Origin: Euwallacea fornicatus
Taxonomy: Eukaryota > Arthropoda > Insecta > Coleoptera > Curculionidae
Assembly: GCF_040115645.1 (NCBI RefSeq)
Contig: NC_089542.1
Span: forward strand, 2,356,001-2,420,000
Direction: 5' to 3'
DNA length: 64,000 nt
Below, piece after piece: positions 35,213 to 47,900 of this stretch. How positions within the stretch are numbered: the first letter of the stretch is position 1; each line of letters starts with the position of its first letter. The position numbers and the translations under genes are program-made. The notes under the pieces were generated by a model, which did not search any database, had not been told where the DNA came from, and worked only from the letters and a program-made list of their open reading frames with translations.

Positions 35213-35401
35213 CTATCGTTCATTTATCGACAAAACAAAGTTCAATAAGAACAAAAAGTGATTATAATTACTAAAACCATGTTGCCTTTTTTCTGCATCA
35301 GCGGCGCATTTGCCGGTGTATAATTATTAAAGAAAAAAGTTCGTATTGATGTTCCCCATAGCCCCTCACAGTTCGTCGGAATATTTTTGGGACATCCTGT
35401 A

Positions 35402-36237
35402 TACTGTTCGAAACCGATAAATGAGATGTGTGCCGTCAGCTCAGGCGGACCTTTTTTTATCGTCAACGACACGGCCATGGTCAAAGCCATATGGAATCAG
35501 TCACCTACCTGGGCATGAAGGGTTAAACGTATTAAACATCAAAAGAGGGTAATTGGATATTTTGGGGGAATATCAATTTACACCGAGTCTGGCCGTCTGG
35601 CAGGCCATTGTCGCGAAAAATGAAGTCTAGTCTTTTTCAGCCCCCGGGGAAATCATCTAAGTAAAGCCGCTTTTTCTTTTTTCCATTCTCGAACGACTGG
35701 CACTTTCAGTTTATGATTGGGAATGAAAAATCGCCTTGGGGCGGTAATTGCATTGAAGAATGTCGATACATGAACTATGATTTTAAAGTTTCTCGCACGA
35801 AGCGGTTTTGTCCGTCTATTACACCTACCCCAACCGCTCTTAACTTACTCCCTAAGGCCACAAGATTTGTGTGCCAATTTTTTGCCGAATGGCCGCCTGC
35901 ATTCAGGTCAAGTGATTGTCTTGGATAACGACCTGGTCCGAGAAGACAATAATGACTCGCGATTTAGATCTAGGAGTGGACTTTGGAAAGAGACTTTTAA
36001 TTCGGACTTAATGACCGTGTTTCCTAGAGGAATTGGTTACGTGTTTTTGAACCTTCGAGGTCCGCATTAGCTCACTTCAGCTCCAGCGTCTGGAAGAGTG
36101 GAAAAACTCAAATTAACTACGGGCACGTCATAAAACAACTGTGTGCTTGCAACGAACTACAGGCACATAATGACGCCGTTGGTGACATTTAGAAGGACCA
36201 GTGACAAATAAGGTACAAGCAGACTAGAAAGCAACTA
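35402..36237. repeat. Spacer holding the first copy of a direct repeat (35955-36085)
   Basis: ACTCGCGATTTAGATCT through TTAATGACCG and AGGAATTG...TACGT at 35955-36085 recurs at 37798-37935. A degenerate block of words like ACGGGCACGTMATAAAACAACTG at 36118-36175 is related to 37715-37790. No coding sequence seen. Confidence 0.55.
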
Positions 36238-37696
36238 CGCTCCCGAGCAAAATGATAGAGCGCACCCTCAATATTTCTCAAAATATTTGTAAGGGGTAAA
36301 AGAACGTTAACGGCATTTAGCTTGCAGATATGTAATAATGTGTTGGTCCTCTGTTATTTTTTATGACTTCATTCCTTTAGGTGAGCTTTTGAACAGATTT
36401 TTAATGAAATTCTCATTTGATTCTTGTCATGCTCCTTGAATTGCAATTTCTAGATCACATACCGCGTCATATTCCCTACCCTCAACGTACATCGTCATTG
36501 AAAGCGTGCCCCGCACATTTTCAATGATGTTTAAATCGGGAGATCTCGCCGGCCACTCCAAAATGTCGATGCCACCTGAGGTAAAGTGCTGCCGAACTAC
36601 CTGAACCGTACGTACTGCGGCGTTGTCCTGCTGGAAAATAGGATTCCGGTCTGGGACTGCATCCAGACATGTTTTAATTTGATCTCCAATAAGGTCGAGA
36701 AACGCTCTGCCGTTCATTCGTCCAGAGATAAATTTGATCTCGATTTTCCCATAGTAACCAATGTCCGTCCATAACATAACTGAACAACCTCCCGTCTGTC
36801 GAGGGGCCAAGATCGCTTCCCCTTTTCGCAAAACGTGAAAATAATATGCCATTCCGTCGGTGCCATCCAAATTAAATTTTTTTTCGTCAGTGAACAACAC
36901 TCGTCTCCACTTTTTTTTCTTCCATTCAATGTTGGGCAAAATTTAGACGTGCCGCTTCATGTTGCGCTTTTAAGGCCGGTTTCCTATCGATTTTTTTGTT
37001 TCTTTGCATCACTTCGGAGGAGCGCAGAAGGCCTCGAACATTAGCAATTGCCGTGTTGACTCCGGTTTTCGCTGCCATTTGTCTTGCAGTTAATAAAGAG
37101 TCCGGTGCAGTTCTTAAAATCGCCCGCCGGTCCCTGGGTGGCATCGCCATACGTAGGGCTGCATGCGCTCTTCTCCTTTCCATGATTTTCTAGATCTTTT
37201 ATTAAATTGTGAACGTAACCTTTCCACTTCCCTTAGCACCTCTTGCCATTTTCGATGTTGACCATCCTTCTTCCTTGAACTTCAAACTTGTCCGAAACCC
37301 ACTCTCTGTTAACAGTTTCTCACGACCCTCTTTTTTTTTTTTTTTTTTTTAATTTTAGTGATTTTCGTCAAGATTTTTGTATAAATTAGAACGACCACTT
37401 AAACTCCTTTTTTTCTGTTATAACTTTTAACAGACGCTTAGTTGTTTAATCTCGCATTTCCTGAACAAATTCCAAGATGTGCCATCATTTTCCTCGGCCG
37501 TGTTTTTCACGAAACAGTGATAAAAAATGTTCAACTCTTTTCGGACGGTGGAGTTTATTGTAATGTGAATGAAAAAAAAACAAAAAAAAAAAACACTTTC
37601 TCTGTCTGTTAGCGAAATGCCGTTAACGTTCCTTTATCCCCTGTAAATATTTAAAGAAGAAATATTCGGGGTGCGCTATCATTTTGCTTGGGAGCG
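36238..37696 (-). mobile_element. Tc1-like transposon, 1.46 kb, TIRs about 83 bp
   Basis: Left end CGCTCCCGAGCAAAATGATAG (36238) and right end (inward from 37696) CGCTCCCAAGCAAAATGATAG are inverted copies, alignable on through CAATATTTCT-like, ATATTTGTAAGGGG-like and AACGTTAACGGCATTT blocks for about 83 bp. TA stands outside both ends (36236-36237, 37697-37698). It contains a minus-strand transposase at 37183-36427 and an upstream T run at about 37330-37350. Confidence 0.9.
36427..37183 (-). pseudogene. Tc1-like transposase with an open D,D34E catalytic domain and one frameshift
   Basis: The N-terminal part (37183-36926) is open: MERRRAHAALRMAMPPRDRR, DSLLTARQMAAKTGVNTAIA (helix-turn-helix), ending KAQHEAARLNFAQH. 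A single frameshift at about 36930 separates it from a 170-codon open catalytic domain (36939-36427). This has WRRVLFTDEKKFNLDGTDG (first Asp), CSVMLWTDIGYYGKIEIKFI, NPIFQQDNAAVRTVQVV (second Asp) and EWPARSPDLNIIENV (third residue Glu). I count 34 residues between the second Asp and the Glu, the D34E spacing of Tc1. Of the Tc1-like copies here it is the least decayed. The true N-terminus may lie further upstream (about 37250). Confidence 0.87.
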
Positions 37697-38740
37697 TATT
37701 TACGGGCATTTAACACATAAATTACGAGCACGTAATAAGACAACTGATGCGCAAACAATTACCGGCAGGTAATGAAAAACTGCGGACAAGTAAAAATACT
37801 CGCGATTTAGATCTGGAAGGGGATTTTTTACAGGGTTCCTTAATTCTATCCTAATGACCGAATGTCCTAGTGGAATTGTTACGTATTTTCGAACCGTTCG
37901 GTTCCTCATCCATTCATCTCAGGTGCGAGAAACAGGCAGCAACAGCAGCCGAGATAATAAGATCTTAAGCCGCGATTGCAAAGCCGTAAACACCTCGAAC
38001 AAAAGATCGGCTCTCATTACGAGTATCTCGCCATTCAGACCCATATCACTTGGGGATCTTAAACGAGTGTCATACGCATACAATATTTGGACAAGCCCTT
38101 GTCGCGACGTGCGGTAATTCAATTTGAAAGGCCCTCAGTCTCGACCCCCGTTCTCGCTATTGTTTCTCGCAATTCAACATTTTGCTTGGGAAAGGGAAAT
38201 ACCACACCTACACGAGGCTTAATGTGCATATTATGTTATAACTAGAACTAGGTGAGTGTAAGAATCGGGACATTAACAATGTGTCATCAAGTTGACGTGG
38301 ACAAATATTTGATGATGTGGCATTGTTAACGCCGACCATCATTGAATGTGATTCATTCATGCGGAGGCTCATTTATCATCGTTAATTATTCGTTTACAAT
38401 GTGGGGTGACTTCATTTGTGCAGGCATTCAAAAGAACGGTCTGCAATGAGGGAAGAATGGGTGATGATGAACGTGTTTACACGAGTCTCCGTTCAATTTT
38501 AGCGGTTCCCAACTACAACAGTTCCAATCGAACTCTGGTAAAAACTCTGGGCCTTAACGAAACTCGCTTCGGGCTAAAACTGCTTAGTTCTAACAAAATC
38601 TTGCTGGAAACTCCTCTATTTCATCCTAAAATTGCTGGGTGTTCGAGATTTTTGCAGCAGGATTTTATCCACGTGTGTTACGCATAAAAATAATATTAGT
38701 TTGCTATATTAACCATATTCGGGAGATGCTTCGTTAAGGA
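37697..38740. repeat. Spacer holding the second copy of the direct repeat (37798-37935)
   Basis: Partner of 35955-36085 (shared GCGATTTAGATCT, TAATGACCGAATGTCCTAG and TTACGT blocks). The degenerate tandem-like words ATTACCGGCAGGTAATGAAA at about 37755-37790 belong to the block also seen at 36118-36175 and 39795-39885. ORF 38406-38687 has no recognisable domain. Confidence 0.5.
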
Positions 38741-39703
38741 AACACAGGGTGCTGAAGTTTTATGTTTTTTTTTCTCAATTTATTTTCTGTTGCTCCCAAA
38801 ATTTCTGCGATATTCGGCATAAGTTGCTAGCATAAGTAGACGGATGTCATCCACATTATTCGCTGGCGATGAGGAACTGGCTTCGTGTAAATTATCCACA
38901 AAGATGGGCAGGTGGCGGAGGACCAATCGCTTGGCTTCCCCGATCGCCCGACCTAACATCTCTAGATTTTTAGGTTTGGAGGTTTATGAGGAAAATGTGC
39001 ACTTTACTCCTGTAAACTCTCGTAAAGGACTCATAAGGCGGATAAGATATTCTGCTATTAGAATAACTGTTCCGAATTTGAGCGACGTTCGGCGGTCTTG
39101 ACGGCGACGATGTCAGTTGTGTGCAGAACGCAATGACGACATTCTCAACAATTTCTCTAATGCTAATTATTTGATATTGATTTGAATTATTTTGTTATCG
39201 AATAAGTTATTGCTGTTCAATGTATTATGTCTTTGAAGGTACTGTGGTCCTCTTGTCTACCATTACTTTTTACTTCTCTCCTGTTAAAAATCCGGTCAAC
39301 TTTTAGATCGTCAATAAATAAATTCTTATTCATCTTTGCGTCGTAGAAGTGTCAGAAAATGTATCAGAAATCTCAGAAATCAACCAAATTTACTCGACAA
39401 AAAAAGTAGCATGCATTTCTTCGCCATTTCGCAAATAACTGAAAAACGGCGACAGATACTAAAACAGTCAAAACACATAAAAGTTTCTTAAGGGGACCAA
39501 CAAAATTAAATTTCTACAGGTAAATATTGAGCGATGCGCCAAAAAAAATATTACTCTGTAGATTTTCACGTTAATGTAGGACTATCCAATCACGTAGACC
39601 CTAAAGGGTACCTTACGCTCGAAATTTGAGCTAAATATCTCAAAAACTTTGGGAGCTATAAAAAATAAATTGGAAAAATTATAAAACTTCAACATCCTGT
39701 GTT
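38741..39703 (+). mobile_element. Deleted DUF4817-type transposon with TIRs of about 75 bp
   Basis: AACACAGGGTGCTGAAGTTT (38741) is matched by the right end read inward from 39703, AACACAGGATGTTGAAGTTT. Both arms continue with TTTAT, CAATTTATTTT-like and GCTCCCAAARTTT blocks. Inside is a transposase C-terminal relic. At about 0.96 kb the element has lost its 5' coding half. Confidence 0.8.
38844..39101 (+). pseudogene. Transposase C-terminal relic, DUF4817-type
   Basis: In one frame the core signature reads GGGPIAWLPRSPDLTSLDF (about 38911-38970). After a shift the tail reads VYEENVHFTPVNSRKGLIRR then IRYSAIRITVPNLSDVRRS before a stop at about 39099. VNSRKGLIRRI is typical of the helix after the FLWG motif. 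The N-terminal two-thirds are absent. Confidence 0.75.
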
Positions 39704-40740
39704 TTTTATATAAGAAACTAATATCATTTCAATGCGCACAATATGTGGCATGCGTAAAGTTCTGCAGCAAAAACTCCGGACACCCTGTACAATATTACCT
39801 TGCAGATAAAACTGCGAGCAGGTAACGAAATGATTATCGGCAAATAACGGAAAAACTGGGGGCACGAAATGGCAAATGCGAGCACAACGCCTTTCGATGG
39901 GAAAAATAATCTACCGGGGCGCAATGAAGCAGCTATGAGCACCATATCCATAATTTAGCTTCTCTATAAGAGGCATATTCGAAAATAGCATCAATCCCTC
40001 AAATTCATTGCGATCGAAATGGTCATCTGAGTTGCTGTGGACTCGCGGAAAATAATCTGAATTCGCGTTAGTATTTGTGAGCTGATGCAGTTGAAGTGGC
40101 TTTCGAAAGTCGCGGAAACTTTAAAAGAGTGTCTGGATGTTTTGAATAGATTTTGTTCTATCCCAAACTTTCTCAAACAAATAAAATAAAACTTCATAAA
40201 ATACAACACTTTCCAAATGAGTTTTCTTCGTGGACATATTTCACACGTTACAATTGTCTCCGTCTAAGGACGAGCAGCAGTTATCAACTTTTAGCTCTAA
40301 TATCAGGAATTTACGAGCCTGGAGAGTCCCCGTTTAATATTACCGCCATTCTGGAGAAGTATTGTTGTTCTTTGTTTTTATTTCGATGACGTTAATTGCC
40401 CACCATTGGCATTAAATCGGCCAGCGTTACGCAGAATGTCCCCTTCATGCGAACGCATCCCATAATGGAGTCCTAATTGAATTGTGTATCTGACGCTGCT
40501 ACATAAAAGCTCATTACGAGGACATGCACATAAAATTAAATGGCCTTTTTAAATTAATTATTGACGGCTTAATTAACGACGAAATCGCCGATAATTATCG
40601 ATGGAAAATTGAAAATTGTTGGAGGGCAGAGGGTTGTTTTTCTCACATGCCCCGCATGAAATTCAGATTTGGGTCTATGCAATTTTCCAGTTTTAATGAT
40701 TCGTACTCGATTTTAGACGTTTTTGTGCCGGTAAAAGAGC
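39704..40740. other. No gene; one solitary transposon end
   Basis: GGACACCCTGTACAA at about 39779 is a terminus-like word without a partner. 39795-39885 holds degenerate GCAGGTAACGAAA-type words like those at 36.1 and 37.7 kb. Confidence 0.4.
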
Positions 40741-40838
40741 GAGTATTTGAAAAATATCCAGATTTGAGTTCGTGTGATCTTTTTTTATTTCTCTTATTTA
40801 AGCCACTTTTCGCCACTCGTGGATTAATAAAAGCTTAG
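40741..40838 (+). pseudogene. Possible mariner third-Asp relic
   Basis: The frame ends FEKYPDLSSCDLFLFLLFK, which resembles YSPDLSPCDFFLFPKLK of mariner-type transposases. Only about 25 codons match and no TIRs were found; weak. Confidence 0.3.
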
Positions 40839-43400
40839 CGGCTTGAACACGGGGCTGTGTTGTAGGACGAAATACGCGCAGAGGGATTTCTCGCGAACAT
40901 GCTCGTTTTTAGGAAACTAGTTCCTTTAAGGAGTTGGTCTAAATTTAGCTGACTACAAAACAACTAAAAACAATTTTCCAGCAATTATATAATTTTCTAT
41001 AGTCACGAGATATCCTAGCAAGTTGCAGGAGTAGGAAGTTCCCTTGCATGATGCCCCATGTTTATTAAAATATAGGTTACAGCCCTATTGCGTTCAATGC
41101 AGGCATAGAGCAATTTAGGGCTCAAAACGCTCTGCATGGAAATGCCCGTGTTTTTCGGTACAATGCGGATTTCGAGAGGCTCGCAATTTATGAAATTACC
41201 ATGTTCCGTTATAAGTGGAAATAGACCGAAACACGACTTTTAATTTCCTTCTCTAAAAACATTCGTCATCCGTCCAAACCACCCGAAGAACTTTAATATC
41301 TTGGAGCGTTTCTTTATGTGCGTTTAACTTCCACCGGACGTGTCTGTACATGACAGCCGGCCGAAACTTGCACAAAAGTTAGCGACAACCAAAAGTCGCT
41401 TCTTTTCCTAAGCGATTTGTGTCGGAAAACGTTAAACTGGTCGGACGTGCGTTCGAAAAACGCGTCTGCAACGATTGTGCTCTTGTTGTTGCTGTCGGGT
41501 AATAAGTTTTAGTTTTCCAACTTCTGAGTTTTCGAGTAATGGACGCGGAAGGAAATCGGGAAAAGGACGAGTTCGTGCATTGTGCGAGGCATAGAAATTT
41601 CAATTTGTTCCTCCGTGAAAACGCTTTTTGAACAGAAATCATCTTATTAAGTTTATACTCTCACCTGCATTAGTTACGCATCACCCCAATTCCCTTACGT
41701 TACCTCTGAGGATTTAAACAAATTTAATATAATATTATAGCACGTTTTATGACTATCGCTCCGAAAGGTTTATTTTATTTGTTAATTGTAAAATAACAAT
41801 TAATTTTATCGCCTGAAAACTATATAGTATAGTTTTAATAGTCGCTGTCGTGCCAGGACCACGCGCAAACATGGAAGCAATGAGTTCAGACCGTGCCTCT
41901 ATGCGACCCGAAAAACCAGGGGTGTACGCGAGTGTAGCAAATTATTTGAATTGGATAAGGGACCCTGTCAAAATGTAATAAACAATGCCCCGGGGAAGTT
42001 CCTAGTGAAATAATATTTTGCGCTAGACACCTCAAATCGTGATAAAATCGCGATTCGTTGACTTGTTCTCGAAGAGAACCCGTTGTCCCTAAGTTCGAGT
42101 AATTACTTTATTTCCCTGTTCGGACTCGCTGGTTCTCATTCCTCGATTCCCATTTCTCCCTTAATCAAAACTTCCATTATAGCGATACCTAAATTTTCTT
42201 CCATCAGGCATAACCAATTTCCTGATAATCCCGCAAACCGATCCAGAAAAATGAAATAATGTCCAAGGCAAAAAGTCACTGCCGCGTGCACCATGGAGAA
42301 GCGGGCGCATGGAACTTTAATGGAAACTCGTAAATCGCTTTCCATTGACCGTAAATTGGATTTTCTGGATGGTTGTTCGGATCTAGGCCCCAGCACGGTT
42401 GATTACCTGTTGAGACTTCGGGACAGAGGCGTAGCAGTCACTTGCCAAATAATTATATATGATCGGAAAGGTTGCAATAAAGCACGTAATGAAGAGGAAG
42501 CGGTTTAGTATGCAAATGGAGACAATCACATAAATTCGTGGAGAATAGGATTATTGCGAAGGTTTATTGTGTTTTAGCCTAATTAATAGAGTTATGATAT
42601 TATCTAAGTGTATATGATTCTCTAATTTATACGAATACGGGAAATAATGAAGAAGTAATTGTCATGAAACACGTAAATGCCGCGTTGTACGATAAATTCT
42701 CACAAACTTCTACATCAACAGTTTAACACTAGTTCTGACTATAATAAATATTAAAATAGCCAAGCGGCCTTTATGCCTCTTCAAGTGGTGAAAAAAATGT
42801 TCCATGCATTTGTGAGCTGGATTAAATACTTTACCGTACGCGCGAGATAGAAAATTTTACTTCACACAAATTTTACTACCTACTTACTACTACTTAATAA
42901 TTCCTTTCATACTAGTTGGGTAAGTAATTATTTTAATATTAGACTTTTGGAATCACGGAAAAATCGCTATTTCGAATAGCGACTTGGAGGAAGGAAATAA
43001 CTTTTTAATTCTCAGTCTTAGTTATCTTCCTTTGAACAATTTTGAACTAAATAGTTCATGCGCATACTATGCCTATGCATACGTTTCCATGACAACCAAA
43101 CTTTGCAAGTTTCCATTAAATGCCTGGATGCAATTATATATCATTCGCCTTGATAGTAACGATTATTATGCATGTCTAGCTTCAAGCACACTCGACTATT
43201 TAGCGCATTAATGACATTTTACTTGTTTGGACGTGTTTGATGATTGTTGTCTCAACATGTAATTTGGAATAGATTAAATAAGGACACAAAGACATGGGTC
43301 GGATTTCAAAGAAAGCCGCCAACTTAAACGACACTGAAATAATGGTCGTTTGCATGTTTGAAGACGGGTATTTGTGCGCCTATTATTGGTTTTAATGGTT
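40839..43400. other. No gene seen
   Basis: Unique DNA. ORFs on both strands (for example 41379-41642 minus, 42136-42508 both strands) lack domains and overlap antisense frames of similar length. Confidence 0.4.
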
Positions 43401-43530
43401 ATTTGCTAAAAATACCTTCAGTCGTTTGCCAAGTTGGCCTCTTGGACGCCACGATTTGAACTCATCAGATTGCTTCTTTTTAATTTTTAATCGTACAAAG
43501 GCATTTTGCCCCGTCTACTGCCTGTAGGTT
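43400..43530 (+). pseudogene. Possible transposase relic (WPLGRHDLNSSDCFF)
   Basis: About 30 codons read TFSRLPSWPLGRHDLNSSDC then FFLIFNRTKAF, similar in order to WPPRSPDLNPxDFFLW of insect transposases. Nothing else of the element is visible. Confidence 0.3.
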
Positions 43531-44784
43531 AGTTCGCTGGAGTACACTCCAGGCATTCCGCCTTGGACTCATGCGTTACTAAAGGAAATTACCCCTGCAA
43601 GTCTACGGCTTATGATTAGAGGTCATCGTAAGTCTTTGCCACCCTTTGGGCGGGAGCGTGGACTTTCCTGGTGTTTATCAGGGAGCCTGCGCATTCGTGT
43701 CTACCAACAATAAGAATGACGATGATGCAGGGGAATTCGAAGATGATCGTGAAGGAGATTCCGACTATTCGGTAATTGTTGTGAGGGGGTTGCAATGTGG
43801 CGGAAAAGAAAACTCTTTGAAGTGAAACAAATAACAACCCGAAACCTGATCATGAATTTCCGACAACTTTGCGGCCACTTGAATCAATATAATCAAGAAT
43901 TCTTAGGCGTGGGCATGGTCCGCACATCTAATGGTATTTTTTCCAATTGAATATACTTAAATCATTTTTTAAAATGGAAACTGTATGACAACTTATCCAT
44001 ACAAACAGATGGTAACTATCAAGCCACACAATCTCATATTTTAAACCAACTCAAAACCCAAATACTCGATGGGCAATAACAAAGCCGTTTCGGGTTTAAT
44101 TTCCATTGCATAATTTCAAATAACGTTGCATTATCCAAAGGTAGTAAATTTGTTTTATGGCCTGCGGATAGTTAATTGAAACGCTCTGTATGTCAGGTTG
44201 ATGTGACCTGTAAATATTTGGATTCTCTCGTTCAGGGAAATCGTTCTTTATCTCTTAATTAAAACCGTTCCCCAAGGAAAGGAAATGAAAAGGGAAAAAC
44301 TGTTGTTTGTTTATTCGGTGTTAATTTAACCCGCTTTCAGCAGAGTCTTTGTTCAAACGTCGCCCAATGAAATCGGCCCCCAGAGAATTTCGCTTTCAGG
44401 TCATTTGTTGGAATGATTCTAAATTTTGTTTACTACAAGTATAGATTTATTAAAGCTTTTCAACAAAAACTAAAAGAATTCCTTGGTGGAGCAACTCAAT
44501 TTACATGGCCGTATATTTCGGTACAAGGGAAAATCCCACTTTTTCCTGTTGTTTTTTAAATTTCCAGTACAAGCTTACTTTGTGTGTGCGGCTGGTTTAT
44601 GGAGATTTCACTAATGCACCAACCACGAAATTTATTGCCGCATGGGTTTATTAAAGCGACACAAAAATTATTGCCAAAAGAACGTTCGCGCTTATGCAAA
44701 TTCGGGGTAGATTCACGTATATTCATGTTAAACAAGTACCTAAGCAGTTCCTAACTTGGATCCAAATTTTACGTTCCCTCCCGC
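43531..44784. other. No gene seen
   Basis: AT-rich unique DNA; the missing front of the mariner relic that follows is not recognisable here. Confidence 0.4.
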
Positions 44785-44982
44785 TATCCGCCAGATTTAG
44801 TCCCCTCAGATTATTTTCTATTTTCAAATTAGAAAAAATAACTCGGTGGAAAGACATTTGCGAATAGTGATAAAGCCGAGTTCGAAGTTGATGACGATTT
44901 TGAAACTAAAATAGGGTGTAGAAGCCATAGAACTTCGTTGGGAGAAGTGTGTCAATCCCAAAGGGACCATGTTGAGAAATAA
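44785..44982 (+). pseudogene. mariner-family transposase C-terminus
   Basis: 66 codons in one frame, with two internal stops, read YPPDLVPSDYFLFSN at the third catalytic Asp, the D34D signature region of mariner. Then come GGKTFANSDKAEFEVDDDF and a basic tail ending DHVEK with TAA. The order matches the mariner C-terminus (GGK.F.S..EV...V..YF ... YVEK). The N-terminal DNA-binding half and the TIRs are not recognisable, so it is an old 5'-lost relic. Confidence 0.72.
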
Positions 44983-47900
44983 TGTAATATTCTTCAACAA
45001 TATTTTTGACTTAAGTGTTAGGTCTGGTACTTCTGGAAGTGCCCTCGTATATACGCTATTAACTTCATTTAATTGCTCGGAATTTCAGAACATCGTGTAG
45101 CCACAAAGGATTAGACGTGTCGGTGCTGGTCAGTTCGAAATCCAAAATTACTATTCCTAATTGAAGCAATAAGAAATGCACTATAAAGATTTGTTGAATT
45201 TTTCCAAAGGTTGGCTGAGAGTTTCTCGCGAAATATCCATAATAAATCAAGGAAAACTTTGGGGTAAAACGGCGGGAAAATGGCGGCAACGACCCTCGAA
45301 CACGCATTACATATTATATAAGACCGGGTCTGTACTTGACAGCCGGTGGTCAGACGACCGCTGCAGGAAACTCTTTATTTATCGCCCTGAACTTATTAAT
45401 TGGGAACGCTTAAGCTTGTTTTCCACATCATTACCTTAAGCAGCCTCATTTCGGCCCGATCGTGTGTCCGAGAAATCGGATAATCGCTCTATTCCGACAA
45501 TTTTTCGCACTTCCATCAGACATAAATTTCAGTAAATAAGTGATTTGAATGAAACCCATCAAGCAAATTGAACCAAATCTTTGAGTATCGCAAACTCGCT
45601 CGAAAACACCATTTCCTTGTCTCCCTTCTCCACATAAAGGATTCAAAAGGAAAAATTCTCGCCGATAAAATAAAATCTCGAAGTATAAAGCGACCCTGAA
45701 GACCTCAAGCGTTCCTTCTTCTAAAATCATGTCGTTCGTAAAGTGTTTTCACGACCGTTTTCGAAAAGTGCAGGGGTCATGAAGTTTGTTTTATACGCTA
45801 TTTTTCCGGTTCAACTTCGATTCCACTCACGAACTACGTTAATTTATTTTGCGCAAGCAGCACCTGATCTTTGCAGCTTTTCGGCTATTACTCTAATTAA
45901 GGATAAACAAGTAAATAATTAATACTAAAAATGCATTCTATAGGGAATTTTCCATCATCAAACATTCCATCCTGAGACACGAAGCCGCATCGCTTGTCAG
46001 CAATATTTTCGACGGTGTATGAATCGCCTCAGTACTGCTAGAAAGTTATGGAATCTGCCCAACAATGTAAAAAAAATGTTTCGAGCGATTTCAGAACATT
46101 CGAATTCCCTCGAACGATTGCGCCAGTGGTTCTACGCACCTCTTCAGTATTGCGAAAATCGAAAACGTTCTAAAACCTTCCAGAAGCTTGAAGCCTTAGA
46201 GAGTAGATAGAGGCGGTGGTCCTGAAAAATTCTAGCTCATGACTAACACTAGAAGGCCCGGAAAAACTACGTTGTGAGAAGACTAGGTGCAGCCGATCAT
46301 GGTATACCACGTTTTGAAACTTTGAAAAAATTCGAGAGGTACGACATGAGAAAGTTTCGACTTTATTCGTTTTTCAATTATAAATGCCTCTAAACATTTT
46401 CGGATGCGTCACCACGGCTGATCTAAGTTGCAAGAACTGGGAGCGAGAAGATCTTGGAATATTCTGGAATTTTTCACTCTATTCGACCGAGCCGCTCATT
46501 ATATCATATCTTTTTAAGTAAGAAGATTCTAGATTACTCTGGGTTCCACACTCTTCAAGCGTCTCACACACATTCCACACACTGTTCTAGAAGATTGCGT
46601 CATTCAAAATTTTTGGCACTTCACCAATGTCTTATCAACAATGGAGGAAATTTTAAAAAGTGAAAGTGCCAAAATGTAAAACTTAAAAATGTTTTGTCTG
46701 TTTCTCTTCTATGGTCCTACAAAATTCAATTTGCTTTCTGTCTGTTAACGAGAGTTCAATTCAGCGAACACATTTAATTGTATTTACTGATTTATGGTTT
46801 AATTAGGATCTCCCATAAAAGTAGCTTATAATACTACTATTATGGATTTCAGCATTAAACATAATGACATTTTTCACACTTAAAAGCTTATAATGAAATT
46901 AAGTATGTCTGATACTGATTGTCAGGAATGATACCGAAAATCCTCATTTCGCTGAAACGCCGACGTTTAATCGAAAAAATACACCCAAGAGAAACAAATA
47001 CTCGAGCTTTAGTGGGCCAATTCCCAAAATTGATTAGAAACAATTCGTTCCACAGATCCTTAAACGAATCCAATCTTTTTTGAGGCATAATTGAGCAATA
47101 CATCTTCTTCTCAAAGTTGCTCAAAAGCGAATCTAACTCTCTTTAAATTGAACTGAATAAGATCGCAGCGGGAAAGGTGGAATGCCAGTTTTAATAATCC
47201 AACAATCCTTCCGCTTTCTCACCTAAATAATTCGGAATAGAGGTTGGAGGAAGACGTTTAAAGCTAATAGAAAAAGTCAATGAAAAGTGTTTTGACAGGA
47301 TAAGTGCGAATGCGGAGGCAGCGAGGGTTAATACGAGGATTTGGAACGGAATGGACATGGAATGAAAAGTGAATGAAGTATGAATAAATTATCTTTGAAA
47401 AAAAACGGGCATGTCTAGAATTCTTTTCTCTATCATTTTTTGCCGAGGTTGTACGGGGTGGACTAGCAGCGAGAGTGGTATGTAGAAAATTCGCGAATTT
47501 TATTAAAGTCGCGTGTAATTAGATCTGGAAAGTGTACAGGCCAAATTATTGGATTTAGTTGGCGAGGGCAATTATCAGCTGGTGACCTAACAAATGACGA
47601 CCTCTGTATTTTCTTAAGTCAGTAGGCCAGAAAATGATTGAATCTACAGGCTCTTGATAATCTAAAAAGAAATTTAAGTACCTATTCCTTTAGATAGATT
47701 TGTAATTTATAAACGTCGACATCTAACTTATTGTTCTTATACATTCTAAATACCGAAAGCGATCCTCAAGGATAAGGATATCTAAACATACCTTCCTCTT
47801 AAAGAAAAACAAAAATTCAGTACGAACCGGTAGGAATTGCACTTGACCGGAGGTAAAACTGCTCCAGCGAAAGAAATATCAGCGTCAAGTGGTCCGATTT

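Larger units (their letters stand above)
32167..35401 (+). mobile_element. DUF4817-type transposon, split by a nested Tc1 element
   Basis: The left end (TACGAGGCGTCCCAAAAATA, 32167) and the right end (read inward from 35401, TACAGGATGTCCCAAAAATA) are TIRs that stay alignable for over 100 bp, through CGAGGGGC / TGAGGGGC, GAACTTTTTTCTT-like and GCGCCGCT-like blocks. The element encodes the transposase at 34147-35212. The Tc1 element 32466-34071 lies inside. Without it the length is about 1.63 kb, normal for such elements. Confidence 0.85.

Noticed and set aside
37328..37350. T run of about 22 nt as the tail of a retroposon
   Set aside because: No flanking target duplication or retroposon body is visible; it lies inside the 36.2-37.7 kb Tc1-like element and is probably just a poly(T) tract.
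46457..46469. Perfect GAAnnTTCnnGAA heat-shock-element match
   Set aside because: Nine fixed bases are expected about once in several hundred kb per pattern, so one hit in 64 kb is unremarkable, and no gene or promoter is next to it.
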